Part shown: piece after piece, positions 5,626 through 13,204 of the stretch
Numbering within the stretch: the first letter of the stretch is position 1
Layout: each line of letters starts with the position of its first letter
Assembly (NCBI GenBank): GCA_019113125.1
Contig: DXIA01000072.1
Location: 1-19,033 of the forward strand
DNA: 19,033 nt
Direction: 5' to 3'
DNA from: Candidatus Pygmaiobacter gallistercoris
GTDB lineage: Bacteria; Bacillota; Clostridia; Oscillospirales; Ruminococcaceae
The notes under the pieces: model-generated
Database searches by the model: none
Told to the model about the DNA's origin: nothing
The model's input: the letters and a program-made list of their open reading frames with translations, nothing else
Program-made: the position numbers and the translations under genes

Positions 5626-7680
5626 TCAGGGCAGCAGTGTATCATCCCCAACCGCGGCGCTGCTCTCGTTCTTGTCGACATAGTAGGCGTCAAAGACGTC
5701 CCGCACCGACCGGGCCAGCTGGTAGCCGTCGCCGGCGACCTCGGCCACCGCCCCGATCGCGAGCTCCGGCTCCTCGACCGGGCCGTAGGCGACAATCGTC
5801 GCGTTGTACTCCTTCTTGCCATACTGGTCGTACCTGCCGTTCTCCGCCGTGCCGGTCTTGCTGGCGATCTGGTACTGGTAGTTGCCGAGGAACTGCTCGG
5901 CGGTACCGGTGCGGCTGGCCATCAGCATGCCCTGCTCGACCTGATCAAAGGCGGCGGTGATGGTCGCCTCGTCCCCCTCGGCCTTGGCCGCGACGGTGAC
6001 CGGGGTCTCCTCGATCAGCTGCGAGAAATCGTAGCTGCGGATCGCCGCGACGAGGTGGGTGCGGTAGCGGGTGCCGTTGTTCGCGATGGCGGCGGCGTAG
6101 GTCGCCAGCTGCACCGGGGTGAGCTGGGTGTCCTGCTGGCCGATCGCGGCCTGCACCACGTTGCCCTGCTGCCAGTCCTCGCCGGTCGCCGAGAGGTGGT
6201 ACTCGGGGGTGGAGAGGTTGCCGGTCGACTCGCCGACCTCAAGGCCGGTCTTCTGGCCGAGGCCGAGGGTGGAGGCCATCGCGTTGAAGGTGTCCAGCCC
6301 CAGCCGCCGGCCGAGGTCGTAGAAGAAGATATTGCAGGAGTCCCGCAGCGCGGTGCGGACGTTCTCGTTGCCGTGGCGGTGGGTGCAGTTGGGCTGGTAG
6401 TCGCTCCAGTAGGTGTATCTGCCGGTGCAGTTGTAGGTGGAGTCGGGGGTGATGGCCCCCTCGATCAGCCCGGCGGCCGCGACCGAGCACTTGAAGGCGG
6501 AGCCCGGCCGGTAGAGCCCGGTAAACGCCCGGTTGAGCAGCGGCAGCAGCGGGTCGTTTGCGTATTCGCTGTAGTTCGAGCTGTAGAGGTTGATGTCGTA
6601 GCTCGGGTAGGTCGCGGCGGCGAGCACCCCGCCGGTCTTGACATCCAGCACCACCAGCGCGGCGCCCTCGGCCTCCCCCTCCCGGTTGGCCTTGGCGGTG
6701 CTGCGCAGCACCATGACCTGGTTCTCGAGGATCTCCTGGCACTGGCTCTGCAGCTCTTTGTCGATGGTCAGCACGACGGTGTCCCCCGGGATCGGGTCGA
6801 CGACGGTGGTCGAGAGGACGCTGCCGGTGCGGGTCAGCTCGATCTGCATCTTGCCGTCGACCCCCTTGAGGGTGCTCTCATAGGCCAGCTCGATGCCGCT
6901 CTTGCCGACAAGATCGCTCATCTGGTAGTTGTCCTTGTCCTTGTAGGTCGACTCCCACTCCTCGGCATAGATCTTGCCGATCGTCCCGACGATGTGGGGC
7001 ATCAGGGTCGAGTCGGGGTAGCTGCGGACCGTCCCCTCCATCACATAGATGCCCGGCAGGTCGAGGTTGTTCTCCTTGACCGTCGCGACCGTCTTCATCG
7101 AGACGTCGCTGGCGAGGACAAACGGGGTGACGTTCGAGTACTCCTCGTACTCCATCTGGTAGCGGATGCCGCCGACGATCCGCCGGTACTCCTCGTCGAC
7201 CTCCCCGAGGCCGTACCGCTCGACCATCCGGTCCCAGACGTTCTGGGCGGTCGCATAGCCGGCAAGGCCGAGGGTCTGTTTCATCTTATCGACGTCGGCG
7301 TCCCGCCCCTCCTCAAACTGGTAGGGGGCGGCGTCCGAGAGGGGGGTCTCGTCGTTCCAGCTCTCCCCCGCCGCCGAGAGGATCCCGACCATCCGCACCA
7401 GCACCTCGTTGAGCTGGTCGTCGGGCAGCAGCGGCTTGATGATCCAGAGGTGGTAGGCCGCCCGGTTGGTCGCGATCGCCCGGCCGTACCGGTCGACGAT
7501 CTCCCCCCGCGCGGCGGGCAGCGGCAGCTCGATCAGGGTGGTGGAGGCCGCCTTGTCGAGGTTCTCGGCCCCCTCGACCACCTGCAGCTGAAACAGCTTT
7601 GCCACAAAGATGCAGAGCACCGCCGCCACCCCGACCAGCAGCAGAATCGCCCGCCGGTGCAGCTTTCCCCGCTCCTTCAT
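5626..7680 (-). CDS. mrdA: Penicillin-binding protein 2 (elongasome D,D-transpeptidase)
   Basis: A class B PBP that cross-links side-wall peptidoglycan with the Rod complex. It is membrane-anchored with its catalytic domain outside. The 684-residue protein has a single N-terminal membrane segment (about 11-30), the PBP dimer domain beginning PAARGEIVDRYGR (55-67), and a transpeptidase domain. That domain carries SAFK at 394-397 (nucleophile S394), SCN at 448-450 and KTG at 608-610, so all three catalytic motifs are present. The ATG at 7680 is 15 nt after the mreD stop with AGGAGG between. It is the last gene of mreB-mreC-mreD-mrdA and is followed by a strong terminator. RodA, its usual glycosyltransferase partner, is not encoded in this window. 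Confidence 0.95.
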   Translation of the reverse strand: MKERGKLHRRAILLLVGVAAVLCIFVAKLFQLQVVEGAENLDKAASTTLIELPLPAARGEIVDRYGRAIATNRAAYHLWIIKPLLPDDQLNEVLVRMVGILSAAGESWNDETPLSDAAPYQFEEGRDADVDKMKQTLGLAGYATAQNVWDRMVERYGLGEVDEEYRRIVGGIRYQMEYEEYSNVTPFVLASDVSMKTVATVKENNLDLPGIYVMEGTVRSYPDSTLMPHIVGTIGKIYAEEWESTYKDKDNYQMSDLVGKSGIELAYESTLKGVDGKMQIELTRTGSVLSTTVVDPIPGDTVVLTIDKELQSQCQEILENQVMVLRSTAKANREGEAEGAALVVLDVKTGGVLAAATYPSYDINLYSSNYSEYANDPLLPLLNRAFTGLYRPGSAFKCSVAAAGLIEGAITPDSTYNCTGRYTYWSDYQPNCTHRHGNENVRTALRDSCNIFFYDLGRRLGLDTFNAMASTLGLGQKTGLEVGESTGNLSTPEYHLSATGEDWQQGNVVQAAIGQQDTQLTPVQLATYAAAIANNGTRYRTHLVAAIRSYDFSQLIEETPVTVAAKAEGDEATITAAFDQVEQGMLMASRTGTAEQFLGNYQYQIASKTGTAENGRYDQYGKKEYNATIVAYGPVEEPELAIGAVAEVAGDGYQLARSVRDVFDAYYVDKNESSAAVGDDTLLP

Positions 7681-7695
7681 CCTTCGCCCTCCTTT

Positions 7696-8232
7696 TTACT
7701 CAGAAAATTGATCCAGCGCCCGGTCGAACCGGTCCCCGATCCGAAAGACAACCCAGCGCAGCGGCAGGCTGACCAGCGCGGTCAGCAGCAGGGTGGGCAG
7801 GCTCCGGCGCAGAAACAGCGCCCCCACCCCGCTGTAGCCGTGCAGCAGGTAGTGGAACAGCAGATCGGTGCCGGTCAGCACCAGCGCCGCGGCGGTGCAC
7901 AGCGCCAGCAGGTTGAAGGCCGACCCCCGCAGATAGAGGGCAACCAGCGCCCCGACGACAAAGCAGACCGCCATCAGCTGGATCGCAAAGAACCCGCCGG
8001 TCCGCCCGCTCGCAAGGTCCCACAGCAGCCCGGCCGCCGCCCCCCAGAGCGCGCCGGGGAACACCCCCTCCCGGGCCGCGATGCAGACCGCGAGGGGCAG
8101 CAGAAAGATCGGCTTTGCCCCGAAAAAGGCGAGAAAGCCGGGGGTGGTCTGCATCAGGTAGCAGACCAGCAGCGCCACGGCGTAGCACAGCTGCCGGCTG
8201 ACCTTCAGCATCGCCAGCTTGTGGGAGTCCAT
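7696..8232 (-). CDS. mreD: Rod shape-determining membrane protein MreD
   Basis: A 178-residue, strongly hydrophobic protein with about five or six membrane segments and short loops. GAKPIFLLPLAVCIAAREG and the glycine-rich GALWGAAAGLLWDL segment are typical of MreD. The C-terminus is a charged cytoplasmic tail (RIGDRFDRALDQF). MreD links MreC and the Rod synthases in the membrane. Identification rests on size, hydrophobicity and its place between mreC and mrdA. The ATG at 8232 has AGGAGG a few bases upstream. Confidence 0.92.
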   Translation of the reverse strand: MDSHKLAMLKVSRQLCYAVALLVCYLMQTTPGFLAFFGAKPIFLLPLAVCIAAREGVFPGALWGAAAGLLWDLASGRTGGFFAIQLMAVCFVVGALVALYLRGSAFNLLALCTAAALVLTGTDLLFHYLLHGYSGVGALFLRRSLPTLLLTALVSLPLRWVVFRIGDRFDRALDQFSE

Positions 8233-8266
8233 CCCCCCGCCTCCTTTCCTCGGTGCAGTGATTGCA

Positions 8267-9100
8267 TTATTCGGTGAACTCGGTGATGACCATCACCGTC
8301 CGCACGCTCTCGATGTCCTCATACGGCTCGATGACCGCGACCATCGACTTGCCGCTCGGCTCGAGGTAGACCTCCTTGACGGTGCCGACCGCGAGCTGTT
8401 TGGGAAAGACGCCCCCCTCGCCGGTGGTGATCACCTCGTCCCCGGCGGCGGCGAGGGTGTCCCGGGGCAGCAGGGTCATCGCGCAGAGTTTCTCCATCGC
8501 GAGCTCGCCGTCCCCGCCCACCAGGCCGATGTCCCCGGTCCGGCTGACCATGCAGCCGACCGAGACGCTGGGGTCGAGAATCGTCGCGACCTTGGCGTAG
8601 TTCGGGCCGACCTCGATCACCCTCCCGACGATGCCGGCGGCGGTGATGACGCAGTCCTTGACCTCGATGCCGTGGCGGCTGCCCTTGTCGATGGTGAAGG
8701 CGTAGTACTTCTCCATCGGGTCCCGCCCGATGACATTCGCGTTGACGATCTGCCGGTCGGGGAACTCCTCCTTGATCTCCCAGGCCTGGCGCAGCTGCTC
8801 GACCTCCCGCTTGATCAGGTCATAGTCGACCAGCTGCTCCCGCAGCGCGGCGTTCTCGGCGGTCAGCTCCTCGTTCTCGGCGATGATCTGGTCGATCCGG
8901 ACATACTTGTCGACGAACCCCTCCACCGCCGACGAGACGGCCGAGGTCACCCGCTGCAGCGGGACCATCACCGCCCCGAGCAGCTCCTCGGGGGCGGCCG
9001 AGAGCCGGCCGTTCGCCGCGGCATAGGTCATCATGCCGGCCAGCAGCACCAGCACCACCAGCAGCACCTTGAATTTTACCGATGCAAAAAAGTCTTTCAC
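8267..9100 (-). CDS. mreC: Rod shape-determining protein MreC
   Basis: A bitopic membrane protein that scaffolds the elongasome on the outer face of the membrane. The 277 residues comprise a short basic cytoplasmic start, one membrane segment (about 12-28), a coiled coil around 65-108 (IIAENEELTAENAALREQL) and the paired beta-barrel MreC domain (about 120-270; NANVIGRDP, GIVGRVIEVGPNYAKVATILDP). The start is a GTG at 9100 with GAGAGGAAA upstream. It lies 99 nt after mreB, an unusually long gap for this operon, which holds a strong hairpin. The order mreB-mreC-mreD is canonical. Confidence 0.95.
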   Translation of the reverse strand: MKDFFASVKFKVLLVVLVLLAGMMTYAAANGRLSAAPEELLGAVMVPLQRVTSAVSSAVEGFVDKYVRIDQIIAENEELTAENAALREQLVDYDLIKREVEQLRQAWEIKEEFPDRQIVNANVIGRDPMEKYYAFTIDKGSRHGIEVKDCVITAAGIVGRVIEVGPNYAKVATILDPSVSVGCMVSRTGDIGLVGGDGELAMEKLCAMTLLPRDTLAAAGDEVITTGEGGVFPKQLAVGTVKEVYLEPSGKSMVAVIEPYEDIESVRTVMVITEFTE

Positions 9101-9119
9101 GAAGGTTTCCTCTCTTAGG

Positions 9120-9171
9120 AAAAGGCGGCCGCCGGGCCGCAGCCGGGTCGGGAGTCTCCCGCCCGGCGGCC
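9120..9171 (-). terminator. Hairpin in the mreB-mreC gap (possible attenuator or RNA-stability element)
   Basis: Arms 9127-9137 (GGCCGCCGGGC) and 9161-9171 are perfect complements (11 bp), with a smaller GGGAGACTCCC hairpin inside the loop. On the minus strand the stem is followed by GCCTTTTCC, a weak T4 tract. It could partly terminate after mreB, giving more MreB than MreCD/PBP2, or protect the mreB message end. The function is inferred. Confidence 0.45.
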
Positions 9172-9199
9172 CCGACCGCCGCCTCTCCTGTCACATTTC

Positions 9200-10216
<1,017 letters not shown>

Positions 10217-10246
10217 CCTAACTCACGCACTCCTATCCGATCGCAA

Positions 10247-10282
10247 GGCCCCCGCGGGGGCCGGGTTTTCGCAATTTTTGCG
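10247..10282 (-). promoter_or_regulatory. Two adjacent palindromes in the mreB leader
   Basis: A 16-nt perfect palindrome with a CCCGCGGG core (10247-10262) lies near a CGCAA-TTT-TTGCG hairpin (10270-10282). Both fall between the predicted transcription start and the mreB ATG. Neither is followed by a T-tract on the minus strand, so they are not obvious terminators. Leader structure affecting mRNA stability or translation is possible. Confidence 0.4.
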
Positions 10283-10315
10283 GCCTGCCCCATCGGCACA
10301 GACCATAACAGTCTT

Positions 10316-10344
10316 ATTATAACCGCAGTTTTTCGGTTTCTCAA
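10316..10344 (-). promoter_or_regulatory. Promoter of the mreBCD-mrdA operon
   Basis: On the minus strand TTGAGA (10344-10339), a 17-bp spacer and a perfect TATAAT (10321-10316), in an AT-rich stretch (about 10300-10400) that contrasts with the GC-rich genes. The predicted start is about 93 nt before the mreB ATG. Confidence 0.85.
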
Positions 10345-10401
10345 CAAAATCCACAAAATTTAACAAAATCTTTTGATTCTTGTCCCAAACCGACTCAATT
10401 T

Positions 10402-10421
10402 TCCGCGCCCGGCGGCGCGGA
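10402..10421. other. Hairpin after the MATE gene without a T-tract
   Basis: TCCGCGCC (10402-10409) pairs perfectly with GGCGCGGA (10414-10421) over a 4-nt loop, 15 nt downstream of the MATE stop codon. On the minus strand AAAATT follows rather than T's, so it is not a standard intrinsic terminator. It may be a 3'-end stabiliser, and read-through into mreB is possible. Confidence 0.4.
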
Positions 10422-10435
10422 CAGCGGGCGGCCGC

Positions 10436-11818
10436 TCACCCGGTCGGCTCCTCTCTTGTCAGGCTGCGCACCCAGCGCCCGCTCTTGACCCGGGCGAGGC
10501 CGAGGAAGGTCTTGACGATGTTGTCGCTGCGCAGCAGCACGAAGACCAGCGCCGCCGGCAGCTCGAGGACAAACGCGCCGACGAGGCCGAGCGGGATCGC
10601 GATCACCCAGAGCAGCCCGCAGTCGAGCAGCAGGGTCATCCGCACATCCCCGCCGCCCCGCAGCACCCCGACGACGAGGTTGGAGGCGAGGGACTGGAAG
10701 ATGCTCATCACCGCCATCAGCCCGAGGAAGGTGCTCGCCATCGCCCGGGTCTCGTCGGTGACCGAGAAGAGGGAGAGGATCGGGCCCCGGCCGGCCAGCA
10801 GCACCGCGGTGACGACGAGGCTCAGCGCCCCCGAGAGCAGCAGGGTGCTCCAGGCGGCGCGGCGGGCGTCGGCGGTGCGGCCCTCCCCGATGATCCGGCC
10901 GATGGTGACGGCGGTGGCGTTGCACATGCCGAAGATGAAGACGTTGACCATCTGGTTGACGGTGTTCGAGATGCCGTAGGCGGCGACAAAGCCGCTGCCG
11001 AGGTGGCCCATGATCATGTTGAGGACCGAAAAGCCGGTGCCCCAGAGCAGCTCGTTGCTGATGACCGGCACGCTGTTCTTGACAAAATCGCCCAGCAGCC
11101 CGCCGTTGGAATCAAAGAGATCCCGGGGCAAAAACCGCACCTTCTTCTCAAAGAAGACCATGTAGATGAGCACCATGATGAGCTCGGCGCAGCGGGCGAT
11201 CAGGGTGCCGATCGCCGCCCCCCGCACCCCGAGGGCGGGGCAGCCGAGGTTGCCGAAGATGAAACACCAGTTGAAAAAGACGTTGACAAAAAAGCTCGAG
11301 CCGTAGACCACCATGCTGACCTTGACCTGCTCGACCGCCCGCAGACACATGATGTAGCAGTTCGAGACCGAGTAGGGCAGAAAGCTGAACGCGAGCACCG
11401 AGAGGTACTCCGCCCCCGCCCGGATGACCTCGGGTTCCGACGAGTAGATCGAGAGGATCCCCCGCGGCAGCGCGAGGCAGGCGACGCAGAAGACCACCGA
11501 GGCGGCGAGGGCGCAGCGCAGCGTCATCGCGATGAGCTGGCGGATCCGGACGAGGTCCCGCCGGCCCCAGTACTGGGCGATCAGCACCGAGCCGCCGCTG
11601 GCCAGGCCGAAACCGAGGATGTTGAGGATCATGAAGGGCTGGCCGCCGAGGTTTGCCGCCGCGATCGCGACGTCCCCGAGCTGGCCGAGCATGACGGTGT
11701 CCATCATGTTGACCCCGAGGCTGATGATGTTCTGCAGCGCGATCGGCAGGGTGATCGCGAGCAGTCCCTTGTAAAAGCTCCAGTCGGTGTAGATGTGTCG
11801 GGAGAGGGCGGACTGCAT
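10436..11818 (-). CDS. MATE-family multidrug/toxin efflux transporter
   Basis: A 460-residue polytopic protein of the MATE/MOP superfamily, with about 12 membrane segments in two related halves. The first half begins ITLPIALQNIISLGVNMMDTVMLGQLG, with the asparagine/aspartate pattern typical of MATE helix 1, followed by ANLGGQPFMILNILGFGLASGGSVLIAQYWG. The second half starts near VPVISNELLWGTGFSVLNM. MATE proteins export cationic drugs or metabolites using Na+ or H+ gradients; the substrate here is unknown. The ATG at 11818 has AAGGAG upstream. It is the last gene of the zapA-to-MATE run, 51 nt after maf through an A-rich gap. Confidence 0.93.
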   Translation of the reverse strand: MQSALSRHIYTDWSFYKGLLAITLPIALQNIISLGVNMMDTVMLGQLGDVAIAAANLGGQPFMILNILGFGLASGGSVLIAQYWGRRDLVRIRQLIAMTLRCALAASVVFCVACLALPRGILSIYSSEPEVIRAGAEYLSVLAFSFLPYSVSNCYIMCLRAVEQVKVSMVVYGSSFFVNVFFNWCFIFGNLGCPALGVRGAAIGTLIARCAELIMVLIYMVFFEKKVRFLPRDLFDSNGGLLGDFVKNSVPVISNELLWGTGFSVLNMIMGHLGSGFVAAYGISNTVNQMVNVFIFGMCNATAVTIGRIIGEGRTADARRAAWSTLLLSGALSLVVTAVLLAGRGPILSLFSVTDETRAMASTFLGLMAVMSIFQSLASNLVVGVLRGGGDVRMTLLLDCGLLWVIAIPLGLVGAFVLELPAALVFVLLRSDNIVKTFLGLARVKSGRWVRSLTREEPTG

Positions 11819-11869
11819 GGGTTCTGATGCTCCTTTTTCGTCGTTTTTTCTGTTTTTTTGCGTTGTTTT

Positions 11870-12427
11870 TCAGTACGGGCCGAACGCCCGCAGCATCTGG
11901 TAGAGGGCGGCCACCGGCAGCCCCATCACGTTGTGGTAGCACCCCTCGATGCGGGGGATGAACCGGGCGGCGAGGCCCTGGACCGCGTAGCCGCCGGCCT
12001 TGTCCCAGGGCTCGTCGGTGTCAAGGTACCAGTCGAGCTCCTCGGCGCTGATCTCGCCGAAATAGACCCGGGTCGTCTCGACCAGGCTGCGCCGCTCGTC
12101 CCCCCGGATCGCGCAGACCCCGGTGTGGACGAGGTGGGCCCGGCCGGAGAGGGCCCGCAGCATCTCTGCGGCGTCCTCCCGGTTCCTGGGCTTGCCCAGC
12201 ACCGCCCCGTCGAGGTCGACCACCGTGTCGCAGCCGAGCACGAGGTCCTTTGGCCGCAGCGCGGCGGCGGCCTCCGCCTTCGCGGCGGCGAGCCTTTCGA
12301 CCAGTGCGGCCGGGGTGTCGGCGGTGATCGCCCGCTCGTCGAGGTCGAGGGGCAGCGTCTCAAATTCCGGTGTGATCAGGGCCAGCAGCTCCCTGCGGCG
12401 GGGGCTGCCGGATGCGAGTACCAGCAT
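11870..12427 (-). CDS. maf: Maf-family nucleoside triphosphate pyrophosphatase
   Basis: A house-cleaning hydrolase that converts dTTP, UTP or modified nucleotides to monophosphates; Maf was first described as a septum-formation inhibitor. It is 185 residues, normal. Motifs are ASGSPRRRELL (5-15), GCDTVV at 65-70 with active-site D67, GKPRN (78-82), and DKAGGYAVQG in the C-terminal third. The segment IEGCYHNVMGLPV carries Cys where many members have Asp or Ser. The dTTP/UTP-specific versus m7GTP/CTP subtype cannot be fixed with certainty. The ATG at 12427 has GAGGTG upstream. It lies next to dut, a second nucleotide sanitiser, and before the mre operon, a common location for maf. Confidence 0.95.
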   Translation of the reverse strand: MLVLASGSPRRRELLALITPEFETLPLDLDERAITADTPAALVERLAAAKAEAAAALRPKDLVLGCDTVVDLDGAVLGKPRNREDAAEMLRALSGRAHLVHTGVCAIRGDERRSLVETTRVYFGEISAEELDWYLDTDEPWDKAGGYAVQGLAARFIPRIEGCYHNVMGLPVAALYQMLRAFGPY

Positions 12428-12440
12428 CTCATTTCACCTC

Positions 12441-12466
12441 ATGTTATCTTGATGTTATCTTGATGT
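12441..12466. repeat. 11-bp tandem repeat upstream of maf
   Basis: ATGTTATCTTG occurs twice in tandem (12441-12451, 12452-12462) followed by a partial third copy (ATGT). It lies between DUF4321 and maf, just upstream of the maf ribosome site. It is AT-rich against its surroundings. No function is recognised. Confidence 0.6.
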
Positions 12467-12479
12467 CACGGGGCGCGGC

Positions 12480-12740
12480 TCAGCGCACCCGCGAGCGGTT
12501 GTAGAGAAAGATCGCGACCCCGATGCAGAGGATCTGGGCGAGGTTGACCCGCAGCGAAAAGCCGAACCGCAGCACGAAGATGATGAGGTCCAGCCGGGCG
12601 GGGTCGTTCGCCGCAAAGCCGATCTCGCCGGTGTAGGCCAGCCACGAGAGGAACGGCACCCCGGCGCAGACGCTCGCGATCAGGCTGCCGACCAGGATCC
12701 CGGCCAGCAGATAGAACAGAAAGAGAAAATTCTTCTTCAT
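12480..12740 (-). CDS. DUF4321 family small membrane protein
   Basis: An 86-residue protein with two membrane segments (about 5-27 and 66-80) and a short outer or inner loop. The segment LDLIIFVLRFGFSLRVNLAQ (50-69), placing a hydrophobic stretch before FGFSLRVNLA, and the basic end YNRSRVR match the DUF4321 pattern. No biochemical role is known to me. It overlaps the dut stop by four bases (ATGA), so translation is coupled. It sits directly before maf, and conserved placement near maf/mre genes hints at an envelope or division link (inference). Confidence 0.8.
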   Translation of the reverse strand: MKKNFLFLFYLLAGILVGSLIASVCAGVPFLSWLAYTGEIGFAANDPARLDLIIFVLRFGFSLRVNLAQILCIGVAIFLYNRSRVR

Positions 12741-13189
12741 CCCTTCACCCCCGTTGAGCCAAAGCCGCCTTCGCCCCGGTCGGTCGCGCCGAGGGCGTCG
12801 GTCTCGACAAACCGGGCCGCCGCGACCGGCATCACCACCAGCTGGGCGATCCGATCGCCGGTCGAGACGACAAAGTCCTCCCCCGACCGGTTGACAAGCC
12901 CCACCCGGATCTCACCGCGGTAGTCCGAGTCGATCACCCCGACCCCGTTGGCGAGGGCGATCCCCCGCCTGATGCTCAGCCCGCTGCGGGCGAAGACCAG
13001 CGCGACCCATTCCGGGCCCGGCAGGCTGATCGCGATGCCGGTGTCCACCACCGCATCCCCCCTCGCCGGGACCACCACCGGCCCGTCGGGGCAGACCGCC
13101 CGCAGATCCGCGCCGGCGCTGCCGGCGGTCGCCCGGGCCGGGATCGCCGCCTCCGGCCGGAGCCGGCGGATCATAACTTCACATTCCAT
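12737..13189 (-). CDS. dut: Deoxyuridine 5'-triphosphate nucleotidohydrolase (dUTPase)
   Basis: Hydrolyses dUTP to dUMP and pyrophosphate, keeping uracil out of DNA and feeding dTMP synthesis. The 150-residue size is that of the trimeric family. All five motifs are visible: AGADLRA (25-31), ARSGLS (67-72), NGVGVIDSDYRGE (81-93; catalytic Asp and the uracil-gating Tyr90), GDRIAQL (111-117) and RGEGGFGSTG (138-147). Motif 2 reads ARSG rather than the commoner PRSG. The ATG at 13189 has AAGGAGAAG upstream and lies 15 nt after the U32 gene. Its stop overlaps the next gene by four bases. Confidence 0.96.
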   Translation of the reverse strand: MECEVMIRRLRPEAAIPARATAGSAGADLRAVCPDGPVVVPARGDAVVDTGIAISLPGPEWVALVFARSGLSIRRGIALANGVGVIDSDYRGEIRVGLVNRSGEDFVVSTGDRIAQLVVMPVAAARFVETDALGATDRGEGGFGSTGVKG

Positions 13190-13204
13190 GGTTTTCTTCT
13201 CCTT

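Noticed and set aside
5374..8277. 967-codon plus-strand open frame opposite mrdA and mreD
   Set aside because: Antisense shadow caused by extreme third-position GC. It crosses the mrdA terminator and the minD-like promoter and lacks recognisable domains.
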